NCBI GenBank assembly: GCA_942490985.1
Contig: CALNYW010000006.1
Location: 248,001 to 312,000 of the forward strand
From: Thiosocius sp942490985
Lineage (GTDB): Bacteria > Pseudomonadota > Gammaproteobacteria > Chromatiales > Chromatiaceae
Direction of reading: 5' to 3'
DNA: 64,000 nucleotides
The translations under genes were made by a program, and so were the position numbers. The notes beneath the pieces are model-generated. The model was not told the DNA's origin and ran no database searches. It saw nothing but the letters and a program-made list of their open reading frames with translations. Positions 40,942-51,322 of this stretch are shown here, piece by piece. Positions within the stretch are counted from its first letter, which is position 1. Each line of letters opens with the position of its first letter.

Positions 40942-43194
40942 TCAGGCTTGAGTCTTCGCTGGCGCCTCCACGGCCGTTTTCTGGCTTGCTTCGAGCATCT
41001 GTTCGAAGCGCAGATAGGCGGGCGGCGAAGAGCCGTCCTTGTCCTGACCAAAGTAAATGGTCTGATGAGGGAACGGGATCTCGATACTGTTCTCATCAAA
41101 ACGCTGTTTGACCAGGCGGTTGAACGCCCGGCCGACTTGCCATTGCTTGATCGGTTTGGTCTTGATTCTTCCTTTGATGACGATCGCTGAATCGCCGAAT
41201 TGATCGAGACCGAACACCTCGAGGGGTTCGAGAATCAGCGGTCCGATTTCTGCATCGGCCTGGAGCGCTTCGCCAATACCCTTGATCATTTCAATCACCT
41301 CATCGACATCCTCACGGTAGGCGATTCCGATGTCGAACACATGGAACGAAAACTCGCGTGTCAGATTGCTCACTGCTTCGATAGAGCTGAATGGAATGGT
41401 GTGAACCACGCCGGCAAGGTCGCGAAGGCGCACGGTGCGAATCGACAGGGCTTCTACGACCCCGGCCTTGTCGCCGAGTTTGACAACATCACCGACGGAC
41501 ATCAGGTCTTGGAAGAGAATAAAGGCACCGTTGATCACATCCTGGACCAAACGCTGCGCACCAAATCCAATGGCAAGTCCGACAACGCCGGCGCCGGCCA
41601 GCAACGGCGCGATATTGAGACCCATTTCAGACAAGATCATCAGTAGGGTAACCACGGTGAGCACGACCAACAGTGCATTCCGGGCAACGGTGAGCAATGT
41701 CTTGGTCCGGGCAGACCGGACGCGTGTGCGTCCTTCACTGTCTGTCTCAGAGAGGTAGCTCTCGATACCGCCGCTGGCAAATTCCCACAAGAAGAATGCG
41801 ATCCCCAATACCAGCATGATATGCAACGTGGCGCTGACGAACACCCGGCCTGAGCCTTCGGTGACCCAGCCGAAGGTGTCTATCCCCCAGGCATAGGCGA
41901 TGAATAAGACCGCGATCGCGACGAGCACGATCTTGGCGAGCTTTCGCAGCGCTGGAAAATACCGATTCAAACGCTTCTCCAAACCGGGGTTCGTGCGTCG
42001 CAGATCCTCTGACAGGCTCAGCCCCCGATCGAACAGCTGGTCAAGCGCATGCGTCGCCAGACGTGCGACGGCGATGGCAAGCAGGGATAGCGCTGTCGCC
42101 CGCAACAGATAAGCGGCGCCATTTTCAACCTGCAGCGCCCATATCGCATAGACGACGATCAGGTAGGCGCTGCTCACCAGGTGCCATACATTCGCGAAGC
42201 CTCGTCTTAGCGATGAAACCGCGGCCGGTTCGTCGATGTCGGCTGCGCGGGGTGATGCGATCGCCTGGGCGACATCCCGTCGATTCTGTGCGATCAGCAC
42301 CAGCAGCATGGCCAGGATCACCAAACCCAGAACACGTAACAGGCTTGCGTAAGCGCTGGGGTCCAGCCCAAGCAGGAGGGCTGCCTGGAGGCCAAAGAAG
42401 CCATAAATCCCGATGCTGCTGAGCCGCCGTGTCCAGTGGAACGCATAGTTGGCCGACTCGTCGTTGATCGCCCATAAACGGAGATCCGTGGACGCCGGCG
42501 AGACCAGGAAGGCCGCGATGGCGTTGATCAGCCGGGAAAAAACCGAGGCATTGATCAATGCGACGGCCACGAGCCTCGTCTCCTGGCGCGGATCCACCAA
42601 GGTCAAGACACCGTAAGCGGCCAGTGCGAACGCAGCAATTGGCAGCAGATCGATTACAAAGCGGACGCTGAGTACGCCAAAGCGACGGAGCAAGGACAGT
42701 TCACCGACGCGCTTGGATTGCCCGACGCGCCTGAGCATTCGCGCGACGACCGCCGCTACGATAAAACCTGACCCAAGGATCATAGTCAGGCGCCAGATGA
42801 CCGTCAGCCAAAGCTCCCGATTGGCGGGTTCGTCGAGATGAGCTGCCCATCCCACGATGACCGTCGGCACCTGCAGGGACGATTCGAATAAGTCGCCCGC
42901 TACGACGCTGCCTTCACGGGCTTTTTGCGCCACGAGTTCAACGAGATCGGCCGCGGCGGTCCGCACACTTTCCCGCTCTTCAGCTTCTGCGTTTTGGTCG
43001 AAAGCCTCGCGCAAGGTACGCAAGGTCGCAATCATTTTTTCGCGTTGCTCGCCATCCTCGAGTACGGCGAGGGCACGATCTATGTCTTCGGCTGAAGAGG
43101 GGGATGGCTCTTCGGCGGTGGCGGGGGCCGCCGCGAATAAGATCATCAGGAGGGCGAACGACAGGGTCAGGAGTAGGCTTAGAAAACGTCTCAT
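40942..43194 (-). CDS. Large mechanosensitive ion channel, MscS family
   Basis: A 750-residue protein with a signal peptide (cleavage near ATAEEPS), a periplasmic helical domain, several extra membrane segments and the C-terminal MscS core. The pore helix region reads LLAGAGVVGLAIGFGAQRLVQD in two adjoining blocks, typical of the family, followed by the beta domain QDLMSVGDVVKLGDKAGVVEAL and SIRTVRLRDLAG. Length and layout are like E. coli YbiO (741 residues) and not the 286-residue MscS. It opens under membrane tension to relieve hypo-osmotic shock. It is a single gene transcribed leftward. Confidence 0.9.
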   Translation of the reverse strand: MRRFLSLLLTLSFALLMILFAAAPATAEEPSPSSAEDIDRALAVLEDGEQREKMIATLRTLREAFDQNAEAEERESVRTAAADLVELVAQKAREGSVVAGDLFESSLQVPTVIVGWAAHLDEPANRELWLTVIWRLTMILGSGFIVAAVVARMLRRVGQSKRVGELSLLRRFGVLSVRFVIDLLPIAAFALAAYGVLTLVDPRQETRLVAVALINASVFSRLINAIAAFLVSPASTDLRLWAINDESANYAFHWTRRLSSIGIYGFFGLQAALLLGLDPSAYASLLRVLGLVILAMLLVLIAQNRRDVAQAIASPRAADIDEPAAVSSLRRGFANVWHLVSSAYLIVVYAIWALQVENGAAYLLRATALSLLAIAVARLATHALDQLFDRGLSLSEDLRRTNPGLEKRLNRYFPALRKLAKIVLVAIAVLFIAYAWGIDTFGWVTEGSGRVFVSATLHIMLVLGIAFFLWEFASGGIESYLSETDSEGRTRVRSARTKTLLTVARNALLVVLTVVTLLMILSEMGLNIAPLLAGAGVVGLAIGFGAQRLVQDVINGAFILFQDLMSVGDVVKLGDKAGVVEALSIRTVRLRDLAGVVHTIPFSSIEAVSNLTREFSFHVFDIGIAYREDVDEVIEMIKGIGEALQADAEIGPLILEPLEVFGLDQFGDSAIVIKGRIKTKPIKQWQVGRAFNRLVKQRFDENSIEIPFPHQTIYFGQDKDGSSPPAYLRFEQMLEASQKTAVEAPAKTQA

Positions 43195-43449
43195 TGCTGT
43201 TCAACGGCTGGCGGACGGCTTTCCAACGCTACCACAGGCGCCCAGGCGACTTGTTGGAGGCCCCGTGATTTTCCTGGTTTTGCGGCGATGTGGCGAAAGT
43301 GCCAACGTCGTGACGGAGCGCTGCCTGGAACAAGCCAATTGCCGCAGTGTTGACGCGGGGCGCCTACGACCGTCGCTTTAGCGGGTTTTCACTGAGGTTC
43401 GTCGTGGTCTCACTGGTCGAGATCGCGCTTGTCAGTCGGGAATGATCAG

Positions 43450-46400
43450 CTACTTTCCGGCTGCCTCTGCGGCAGCGACCTCACCTTTGTGAGAAGGCTT
43501 TTCGCGCCACGACAGCACCATGACTGACAGTGCCGGGAGGAAAGTCAGCGATACGAGCGCGGTGCCCAAAACGCCGAACAGCACGATTGCGCCGACCCCG
43601 CGATACAGTTCCGTACCCGCGCCCGGTAAGAAGACCAGCGGTGCCAGCCCAAAAACCGTGGTCAATGTCGACATCGCAATCGGCCGCAACCGCGTCTCAA
43701 CGGCATCGCGCACAGCCTCACGCGCACGCATGTGTTGTTCGACGACGTTGGTCATGGCCTGATGCACGATCAGAATCGGATTGTTGACCACGGTCCCCAT
43801 CAAGATGAGAAAGCCGAGCATCGCGATCATGTCAAAGGGTTGCGTAAGCACCGGCAGTCCCAGTAGCGGTAACAGGCCGCCGCCCCAGTTCATCAGCCAC
43901 AGCCCGACGATTCCCCCGGCCACGCCGAGCGGGATGGTCGTCATGATCAACAAGGGGTAGCCCCAATGGGTGAAGATCGCGACCAGTAGCAGGTAGATAA
44001 TGATGACGGCGACGACATAATTCGTGCCTAGCGCGGCACGGGTAGCGTCGAGTTGATCACCCGCCCCAGAGATGTTCATGCTGACGCTCGAGGGAATATT
44101 GCCCGCCGCACGCAGATGCGCCACCAGGTCTTCGCGAACCATACTGACGGCCTGTTCTAACGCAATGGCCTCGGGCGGAATGATGCTCAGTGTGACCATC
44201 CGTCGGCCGTCGACGCGGCGGATACTATTGGTATCAACGGTCTCGGTTATTCGCGCGATCGTCGACAGCGGCACGACGCTGCCGGTATTCGTGTAGACCG
44301 GCAGGCGATCGAGTTCGTCCAATGTCGCTTCAGTGCCGGCAAAGCCGTAGAGGTAGATATCGATCTTGTCGTCGTTGAGCAGGAACTCGTCAATGAAAGC
44401 CCCGTCAGTCAATGCGGCGACGGTGAAGCCGATGTCTTCCGCAGTCATCCCGAGTTCGGCAGCCCGGGCCCAGTCCGGGTGCAATTCAACCATCGGCTGA
44501 GAGAGCGATAGCGTCGATGGATTGGCCTGAATGCGCGGGTTATCAAAGATCTCCTGCGCCCGACGATAGGCGTTCAGCGCGACCTCATAGATCGTGCTGA
44601 GATCGGGTCCGGAGATGTCCAGATTGACGCTGCGCGTGCCGCCGTCGTTGCTGGTGATGATGGATCCCCGCGAGACGAACGAGCGCATACCGGGGTATTC
44701 GCGGTACTTGTTCGCCAGCGCGTCCATCAGGGGTTTTATCTGCGCGGGGTCCTTGGGCTCGGCAATGATCCGCAAGCCATCCGCCTCGACGCGAAGGTTG
44801 AGATATTTCATGGCGGGTACGGTGGCCTCACCACGTTCGAAACGGGCCGGCTCGTCATCGAGGAACGGTAAGAAATAGGCCTGCAGGTCATTGCCAATCC
44901 GATTCATGGCCTGAAGGTTGTAACCCGGTGGTGCGCTCATCCGGGCAAAGGTTTTTGGTTCTTCACCTTCCGGCAGATATTCAGCGGGCGGTGTCAGCCA
45001 GACAAATGCAGCGAGGCTGGCGCTAGCGGCTACAGTGAGCGTGGAAACACGACGTGTCTGGGTTGCGCACAGCCAATCAATCCCTGCCAAGAAAATGTTC
45101 CCGCCGGTTTGGCCTGGATGCGCTGTCGCCGGGTCCTCCGATCTGAAACGAAGCCTGGCGCTCGCCGTTGGAAGAACGGTAATGGCAACCACCATCGACG
45201 CAAGAATCGATGCCGACACGGCGATCGCGATGTCGGAGTACAGCTGACCCGCTTCCTGCTCGATGAAGACGATTGGGATAAACACCATCACGGTCGTCAT
45301 CGTTGACGCCAGCACCGCAGGCCAGACCTGGCGGACCCCTTCCACTGCCGACCGGAAACGGTCCATGCCCCGGCGACGCATCAGTTCGATGTTTTCAAGG
45401 ACCACGATGCTGTTGTCCAGGGTCATGCCGATCGCAAAGGCCACCCCGGCGAGCGAGATAACATTGATAGTGCGACCGGTGAGCAATAGGCCGATAAACG
45501 CTGCGATCGTACAAATCGGTATACCCATGACACCGACCAGCGTTGCCGGTACCGAGCGCAGAAAAAAGAACATCACGAGGCTGGCGAGTACCGCCCCGAT
45601 GGCCAGATTCTTCCAGACGTTGTGCAGCGAGGCCTCGACGTAGCCAACGTCGTCGGCGATCAATCGCATAAACATGCCGGCCGGTTCGAGAACCTCTGTG
45701 TTGATGGCGTCGAGTTCCGCCAGCATGGCGCGCTTGATCTCGATGACATTCGAGCCGGCGTCACGGCGCACCGAGAGGCCGAGGACAGGACTACCGTCGG
45801 AGTAGGATTGGCTGGCGAGTTCAAAATGGCCCTGACGCACCTCGGCGATGTCGCCAAGACGGATCAGCGCATCGCCACGTCGCGCGATGATCAATCCGCG
45901 TAGCTCATCGAGATCTTCAAACCGACCTATGGTGCGGACGAGGTATCGGCGCTTGCCGGATTCGATCTCGCCACCCGACGCATCTCGGTTGCGTTCAACG
46001 ATCGCGCGACGCACGTCAGCGACAGCGAGATTGCGCTCTGCCAAACGGTTGGGGTCGAGGAGGATTTGGATCTGGCGCTCGGCACCACCGTAGACGCGGA
46101 CCTGCGAGACCCCGGGGATACTCTCCATGCGCGTCTGCACGCTGTCTTCGAGGAAATCCTGCATCACCACCATGTTCAGGTTGCGCGGATTGCCGGCCAA
46201 TGGCGCAACGCGAAAGAACATGAATGCATTGCTCGAGAACGAGGTGGCGAAGATCCGTGGCTCGTCCACGTTGTTTGGATACGAGGGCACTTGGCTTAGC
46301 GCGTTCGTCACGCGGATCAGCGTTTCATTGATATCGACGCCGTAGGGAAACTCGAGTTCTATGCGGGCTTCACCGAACGAAGCGGTCGCGACGAGTCGCT

Positions 46401-46626
46401 TGAGGCTCGGAACGTTGCGTAGAAATTCTTCCTGTTCGATCAGGATTTCCTTTTCCACGTCTTGCGGTGTTGCGCCCGGCCAGGCTGTCTGGACAGTGAT
46501 CGTCCGCACATCCAGATCCGGAATCATCTGCACCGAAATCCGTGTGGCCGCGACGATGCCGATAACGGAAATAATCAGCACGATGACCGTCGTCAACGTC
46601 CCGCGACTGACGATTCGGTCAAACAT
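43450..46626 (-). CDS. RND efflux transporter permease
   Basis: A 1,058-residue inner-membrane pump of the HAE1-like RND type. It has twelve predicted membrane segments, two large periplasmic loops, an N-terminal helix IVLIISVIGIVAATRISVQM followed by PDLDVRTITVQTAWPGATP, and TM4 with GMTLDNSIVVLENIELM. Here one of the two acidic residues of the AcrB proton relay (Asp-Asp) is Asn, as in many family members. It pumps substrates out using the proton gradient; the substrate is unknown. Its ATG overlaps the stop of the adaptor gene by one base (TGATG), so the two form a translationally coupled operon. No outer-membrane channel gene adjoins. Confidence 0.93.
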   Translation of the reverse strand: MFDRIVSRGTLTTVIVLIISVIGIVAATRISVQMIPDLDVRTITVQTAWPGATPQDVEKEILIEQEEFLRNVPSLKRLVATASFGEARIELEFPYGVDINETLIRVTNALSQVPSYPNNVDEPRIFATSFSSNAFMFFRVAPLAGNPRNLNMVVMQDFLEDSVQTRMESIPGVSQVRVYGGAERQIQILLDPNRLAERNLAVADVRRAIVERNRDASGGEIESGKRRYLVRTIGRFEDLDELRGLIIARRGDALIRLGDIAEVRQGHFELASQSYSDGSPVLGLSVRRDAGSNVIEIKRAMLAELDAINTEVLEPAGMFMRLIADDVGYVEASLHNVWKNLAIGAVLASLVMFFFLRSVPATLVGVMGIPICTIAAFIGLLLTGRTINVISLAGVAFAIGMTLDNSIVVLENIELMRRRGMDRFRSAVEGVRQVWPAVLASTMTTVMVFIPIVFIEQEAGQLYSDIAIAVSASILASMVVAITVLPTASARLRFRSEDPATAHPGQTGGNIFLAGIDWLCATQTRRVSTLTVAASASLAAFVWLTPPAEYLPEGEEPKTFARMSAPPGYNLQAMNRIGNDLQAYFLPFLDDEPARFERGEATVPAMKYLNLRVEADGLRIIAEPKDPAQIKPLMDALANKYREYPGMRSFVSRGSIITSNDGGTRSVNLDISGPDLSTIYEVALNAYRRAQEIFDNPRIQANPSTLSLSQPMVELHPDWARAAELGMTAEDIGFTVAALTDGAFIDEFLLNDDKIDIYLYGFAGTEATLDELDRLPVYTNTGSVVPLSTIARITETVDTNSIRRVDGRRMVTLSIIPPEAIALEQAVSMVREDLVAHLRAAGNIPSSVSMNISGAGDQLDATRAALGTNYVVAVIIIYLLLVAIFTHWGYPLLIMTTIPLGVAGGIVGLWLMNWGGGLLPLLGLPVLTQPFDMIAMLGFLILMGTVVNNPILIVHQAMTNVVEQHMRAREAVRDAVETRLRPIAMSTLTTVFGLAPLVFLPGAGTELYRGVGAIVLFGVLGTALVSLTFLPALSVMVLSWREKPSHKGEVAAAEAAGK

Positions 46627-47759
46627 CAGCGATTCGTCCTGATGGTGACCCGTTGACCCGGTTGCAGTGCCTCATTGCCTTCGATGACCACGCGGTCACT
46701 GGCATCAAGTCCACCACTCACGCCGATCTTGCCGTCGAATGCCAGACCGGTCCGGACGATTTTTTCGACAACGCTGGTGTCTTCCCCGGTTTGCTCGATC
46801 ACCCAGACCGTCGTGCGCCCATCCGGGTGCCGCAAAATCGCATCGCGCGACACGACCAGGCTTCGCTCGCCGGTCGCCAGCGCTATCGTGCCGCTGGCCG
46901 ACATGCCTGGAATCAGGGGCAGGGTGTCACTGGGCAGGTAGACCCGCATGACGAAGGTCCGGGCGTTGGGATCGCTAACCGGAATGACCTCGCCGACCTT
47001 GGCATCAAATGCATCGACCATCGATCCGTCGACGCGCACTTCGATACTGGTGTCTTTGCTGAGCCGTGAGAAATAGCGTTGCGGCACCGGGAAGTCGATA
47101 CGCAGGCCTCGGTCAGCGACGAGTTCAAGCACCGCATCGCCCGGCGCAACCCATTCGCCCTGCTCGCTGAGTTTGCGACTGATCACCCCGGCGAAGGGTG
47201 CTTTGAGGAAATGCCTGTCCAGGCGCTCCTGTTCACGCTGCTGCGCGGCTTCACGAAGCCTCAGGGTCGCGCCGTCTGCGCGGACTTCCGAGCGACGGGC
47301 CTCGACCTCGGTCTCGGGGATGCCGCGCGACTTCACCAACCGTCTGGCATCAGCGAGTCGGCGTTTGGCGTCGGACAGTTCCTCGCCGGCCAGTTCAGTC
47401 GCCGCGGCGGCACCATCGAGCGCCAGACGTGCCAGGGTCGCGTCGAGGGTGATCAGCGTGTCGCCCTTGGCGACCTGGGTACCGGCGTCGACGTGGATGT
47501 CTTGAACCAAACCCTCGACTTCCGGTGAGAGGCGGGCGACACGGGGCGAAGTCACCGTGCCGCTGACCGGAACCTCTTCGACAACCTGTTGTAGGCTGGG
47601 CTCGTCTATGACCACGGGCGCAAGCGGCGGGGTCGCAAACGCGGTCGCCCAGCCAAGGCAGCAGCCGGCGATCATGCCAACACCGACAGCAGCCCGATTG
47701 CCGGGCCAACGGTGTCTTGCCCGGGCGACTAGGGACGTCCCTGCTGTGTCAAACCCCAT
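46626..47759 (-). CDS. RND efflux periplasmic adaptor (membrane fusion protein)
   Basis: A 377-residue MFP partner of the downstream permease. A hydrophobic N-terminal segment (about 25-45, ending FATPPLAP) serves as signal or anchor; an internal ATG at residue 28 could also start a shorter form. The lipoyl halves are VDAGTQVAKGDTLITLD and LKAPFAGVISRKLSEQGEWV, with a helical hairpin between them. A beta-barrel and membrane-proximal domain follow, ending ALQPGQRVTI. It connects the pump to an outer-membrane channel encoded elsewhere. Confidence 0.92.
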   Translation of the reverse strand: MGFDTAGTSLVARARHRWPGNRAAVGVGMIAGCCLGWATAFATPPLAPVVIDEPSLQQVVEEVPVSGTVTSPRVARLSPEVEGLVQDIHVDAGTQVAKGDTLITLDATLARLALDGAAAATELAGEELSDAKRRLADARRLVKSRGIPETEVEARRSEVRADGATLRLREAAQQREQERLDRHFLKAPFAGVISRKLSEQGEWVAPGDAVLELVADRGLRIDFPVPQRYFSRLSKDTSIEVRVDGSMVDAFDAKVGEVIPVSDPNARTFVMRVYLPSDTLPLIPGMSASGTIALATGERSLVVSRDAILRHPDGRTTVWVIEQTGEDTSVVEKIVRTGLAFDGKIGVSGGLDASDRVVIEGNEALQPGQRVTIRTNR

Positions 47760-48178
47760 CTTCGCTCCTCAACCCAAAATCTAGTCGGCGGGGGCCCCGA
47801 AGGCCGCCGTGCCAGCATCGTGCTGGACCTCACAGTACTCGCTTTCGGCGGTGTCCGGCCGATCGCGTTTCGGTGGTCGCCAGCCCGCTATACCCGACCC
47901 AGATCATCTTTGAACGCGGCGTCGCAAAAACCAAGCGCTAACCCAGGTAATTGCCAAAGCAGCGTGGCTGCAAACATGTCAATCGCATCCTCTTGAGTAA
48001 CAGCGTCCCCGCGTTTTCTCGACAAGAGAATCAAGCGACTCAGATCGCCCCAGTCGGCTAAACCCGCCGTTTACTTGGCCGATACCTGAAAACAGGAGCG
48101 GCTTCGCCCGTGGTCCGGCTTCCGGATTCGAACGATCGCTTGAAACCTCATCCAGGAACACCGCAGCAAGAGGAAATC
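47760..48178. other. Divergent promoter region between RND operon and MFS gene
   Basis: These 419 bp lie between the leftward RND operon and the rightward MFS gene. A small perfect hairpin CCAGCA-TCG-TGCTGG sits at 47812-47826, about 55 bp before the adaptor start, where it could act as an operator or leader structure. AAGAGGAA just before 48179 is the ribosome site of the MFS gene. No regulator gene or other coding sequence is seen. Confidence 0.45.
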
Positions 48179-49507
48179 ATGCAAAACACGAAACCGCCCT
48201 TTAATCGCTGGCTGGTCGTTGTCGGCGCGGTCCTCATTCAACTCGCACTGGGTGCGATCTATGCTTGGTCGGTATTTACCGCCCGGTTGACGGATCCGAA
48301 TGGCCCTTATGCGTTCAGCGCCAGTGAGACCGCCTGGGTCTTTTCCACCGGTCTTGCGACATTTGCTGTCGTGATGGTGCTCGCTGGGCGTTTGTTGCCG
48401 CGCGTCGGGCCACGTTTGCTTGCGGTCGCCGGTGGCCTGTTGCTCGGGGCTGGCTATGTGCTGGCCGGTTTTTTTGGCGGCGGGTTCTGGACGCAGCTGC
48501 TTTGCATCGGCCTGATGGGTGGCGCCGGGATTGGCCTCGGCTATGTCGTGCCGATCGCCGTCGGTGTCAAGTGGTTTCCCGATCGTAAGGGCCTGATCAC
48601 CGGCTTGGCCGTGGCCGGCTTCGGTTTCGGCGCGACGATCTGGGTCAAGTTGGCCGGCTCGTGGTTCGGTGGCTTGATCAATACCGTCAGTGTGTTTGGC
48701 CTGCCCGGGGTGCAGAGCGTGTTCCTGATCTATGGTGTGATCTTCGCCGTGCTGGTCTTACTGGGCAGCAGCGTGATGCGTAACCCGCCAGAGGGGTATA
48801 CCCCCGCCGGTTGGACGCCACCCGAACCCGAGGACGGCGACGGTGACGGGGCAACAGATCTGACGTCCGCTGAGATGTTGCGCAAGCCGCAATTCTATGT
48901 GCTTTGGACCGTCTTCATGTGCTCGGCGCTCGCCGGATTGATGGTGATCTACTGCATCAAGTTGTTTGGCATCGACGCGCTGGAGTTTCGCGGTGTGCTG
49001 AACGCCGGTGCAATCACTGGCACCGCGATGGCCTGGTACGCGATTTTCAACGGGGTCGGGCGCATCGCTTGGGGCAGCGTGTCTGATCGCATCGGGCGTA
49101 AGCAGGCGATTATGGCGATGACCCTGCTGCAAGGCGTGGTGATGCTAATGGCCTATCATGTGTTTATCACGTTTGGTCTCGAGACCGGTTTCATCGTTGC
49201 CGCCGCCCTGATCGGCTTCAACTTCGGTGGCAACTTCGCGTTGTTTCCCGCGGCGACGGCGGACTATTTTGGCAACCGTAACGTCGGTACGAACTATGGC
49301 TGGGTGTTCACCGCATATGGCGTCGCCGGCATCGCCGGGCCGCTGCTGGCAGGTCATTTCAAGGATGCAGCCCAGGGTGCGGTGATGCCCTCGGTATGGA
49401 TGACGCCGTTCCTCATTGCGGGTGTCGCCTGCCTCGTTGCAACCGCCATCATTGCGTTGTCCGGTTCTCCCAGGCGCTCGCCGCAGGTGGTCGCGCAGGA
49501 GGGCTGA
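48179..49507 (+). CDS. MFS transporter, OFA (oxalate/formate antiporter-like) family
   Basis: The protein has 442 residues from the ATG at 48179, chosen because AAGAGGAA lies five bases upstream; an in-frame GTG at 48110 would add 23 polar residues. It has twelve predicted membrane segments with a long charged central loop (PEPEDGDGDGATDL). The opening WLVVVGAVLIQLALGAIYAW followed by SVFTARL, and GGAGIGLGYVVPIAVGVKWFPDRKGL in two blocks, are typical of the OFA family. Family members exchange small organic anions; the substrate cannot be told. It is convergent with the cupin gene. Confidence 0.9.
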   Translation: MQNTKPPFNRWLVVVGAVLIQLALGAIYAWSVFTARLTDPNGPYAFSASETAWVFSTGLATFAVVMVLAGRLLPRVGPRLLAVAGGLLLGAGYVLAGFFGGGFWTQLLCIGLMGGAGIGLGYVVPIAVGVKWFPDRKGLITGLAVAGFGFGATIWVKLAGSWFGGLINTVSVFGLPGVQSVFLIYGVIFAVLVLLGSSVMRNPPEGYTPAGWTPPEPEDGDGDGATDLTSAEMLRKPQFYVLWTVFMCSALAGLMVIYCIKLFGIDALEFRGVLNAGAITGTAMAWYAIFNGVGRIAWGSVSDRIGRKQAIMAMTLLQGVVMLMAYHVFITFGLETGFIVAAALIGFNFGGNFALFPAATADYFGNRNVGTNYGWVFTAYGVAGIAGPLLAGHFKDAAQGAVMPSVWMTPFLIAGVACLVATAIIALSGSPRRSPQVVAQEG

Positions 49508-49701
49508 ATCCGGCGAGGGATGCAGCATCGCAAACAGGGCGCGTCGCCAAATAGCGCTTCCCGATGGGATCTGCTCGCTTGAATCGTTGGTGGGCCAAAG
49601 ACCCAAAAAAGGGCGGGATTCGCCGGGCGCAAGGCGGATTTCGGCGCACCACTCAGGTCGGCACGGCGGTCAACCGTGCCGATCTATGCGAAGTGACCCG
49701 C

Positions 49702-50172
49702 CTATTGCTTCTTGGGTGCGTGCGCAGGGTCGATATAGTCTGCCTTCGTCGGACCGGTGCCAGTCACCTGCACGATGGCCTCCCCATCTGGTGTGGCGAT
49801 GAAGTGCGCCACGCCTGCCGGCTCGGTGTAGAAGCTGCCCGGTTTGAGGGCGGTTAGCTTGCTTTCATCGAAATTCTCACCCCATCCGATGTACCAGGTT
49901 CCTTCGAGCACCGTGTAGGTGCGGTCGTCCGGATGGCTATGCGCCTGTACGACGCGTCCCTTGGGGAACTTGACCCGATAGACATAGGGTCCGGCTTCGG
50001 TGCCTTTACTGATGATCCTCGCCACACCCAGACCGGGAACCCGTGGGTTGGGTTCCCACATGATCTGATCGGGTGTCAGCGTCATACCGGCCTTGACAGA
50101 TTCTGATGCACCGGGTGTGGATACGAGTAGTAATGTGCCGACTATGGCCAGTTTGATCGCCAATCTTTTCAT
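49702..50172 (-). CDS. Exported cupin-domain protein
   Basis: The protein has about 156 residues. The likely start is the ATG at 50172, seven bases after GAGGAAATG; the frame can be extended to 50277 but those residues are polar and precede the signal peptide. The N-terminus (MKRLAIKLAIVGTLLLVSTPGAS) is a signal peptide, so the protein is periplasmic. The single cupin domain has the metal-binding set HSHPDDRTYTVLEGTWYIG and the second motif PAGVAHFI, giving a probable metal site. The function is unknown. Confidence 0.82.
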   Translation of the reverse strand: MKRLAIKLAIVGTLLLVSTPGASESVKAGMTLTPDQIMWEPNPRVPGLGVARIISKGTEAGPYVYRVKFPKGRVVQAHSHPDDRTYTVLEGTWYIGWGENFDESKLTALKPGSFYTEPAGVAHFIATPDGEAIVQVTGTGPTKADYIDPAHAPKKQ

Positions 50173-51322
50173 TTTCATTTCCTCATTCTTTCTGCTTTCG
50201 CGGCCGTTGACGCTGTGCACTGTTGTGCCGACCGGACGTGTTTGGCGTGACGGTCTGATCTTGCCGATGGTCAGCATATTGAGTGCTGCAATAGCACGGC
50301 GGGGTTGCTTATTGGCGACGCGCTGCTCAGGCCCGAAAGATCCAATCGACCGTAAGCCTGTATTGGCAACAGCGAATCATTGGGCGGGGTGTCGCGAGGC
50401 GACTGCCTCGGATTTGGTTTGAGATCCTGGAAGTCGGAAGAAACCGACCCTCGTGTCCTCTCGCTGAATCAATATTAGTTCATGTTTGTCGACACGATGC
50501 TTTGTTTGCGTCATCGGTAGCACTCAGTTTCTAAGTGAATTAGAGATGTCGACGGCAACTGCACTTCGGGGTGGCAAGTGCGCTGCCTTCGAATACGAGG
50601 CGGTTACCCGCTGAAGCTTCAAGTTCGGGTTCTGACCGGGACCAACCGCATCTGCCCCAACCGCGGACATCGTTCGCACAGTGCAGCTATCTCTGATTCG
50701 GTGCCGCAACAGGGCAGATTGCCGCGTCACGCGCCTTGCAAAGACCGCTTACCGGGGCAGGTGTTGAGCATTCAGCGGCAGAATACGGTGTCCGGTACCC
50801 GGACGTACTCGTTCCCAGCGCAGTCAGCGTAGAATCGAGTGATCAGGGCCCTTGCCCGTCTTGAAACCGATTCACGATGCAAGATCCTCGGGAAGAATTT
50901 TGGTTGATTTGGTTTCCGTGCGTGATGGCGGCCGTCGTGATCGCCGCACTTTATTCCGCAGCGAAGCTGCTTTCCTGAACCCATGTCGCAGACGACCGCA
51001 GTTGCCTGCGAAAAGATGAAGTCGCCTTCGTGGGTTAAGCGTATCTACTGAAGGCGGGGTAGCTTCAGTTCGCTGAGTTTGTCTCGGCCTTTTGCGGACC
51101 AGCACAAGCGAACAACGCCTTCGACGTCATCGCCTGTGCCATAAAGATCCCCTTTGTCGCGGGGACTGACCAAATTCGCCGCTAGGAACTTCAAAACCAG
51201 AGGAAGGCATCGCATTCTTTGACCTCGGTTACGTCGCACACGTATGGTCGTCCTTTACCTTCTTAGTGTCACCGATAACCTGCGAGGACCACTGTGCCTG
51301 CGCCTACTTGGTGGAGTGAGCA
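50173..51322. other. Gene-poor region of about 1.15 kb
   Basis: No long gene is convincing on either strand. The frames present are short, overlap each other and lack ribosome sites. The only notable item is a candidate 33-residue membrane-type ORF at 50877-50978. Base composition is less GC-rich and less codon-structured than the flanks, so this may be decayed sequence. No repeat, tRNA or recognisable regulatory RNA was seen. Confidence 0.5.
50877..50978 (+). CDS. Candidate small membrane protein, 33 residues
   Basis: The ORF opens MQDPREEFWLIWFP and continues with CVMAAVVIAALYSAAKLLS before a TGA, giving one predicted transmembrane helix after a short polar start. It lies alone in a 1.15-kb gene-poor region. 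No good ribosome site precedes the ATG, so expression is doubtful. It is listed because small single-helix proteins are often missed. Confidence 0.25.
   Translation: MQDPREEFWLIWFPCVMAAVVIAALYSAAKLLS

Noticed and set aside
48110..48178. GTG start for the MFS gene
   Set aside because: The 23 added residues are polar and precede no membrane segment; the ATG at 48179 has a strong ribosome site.
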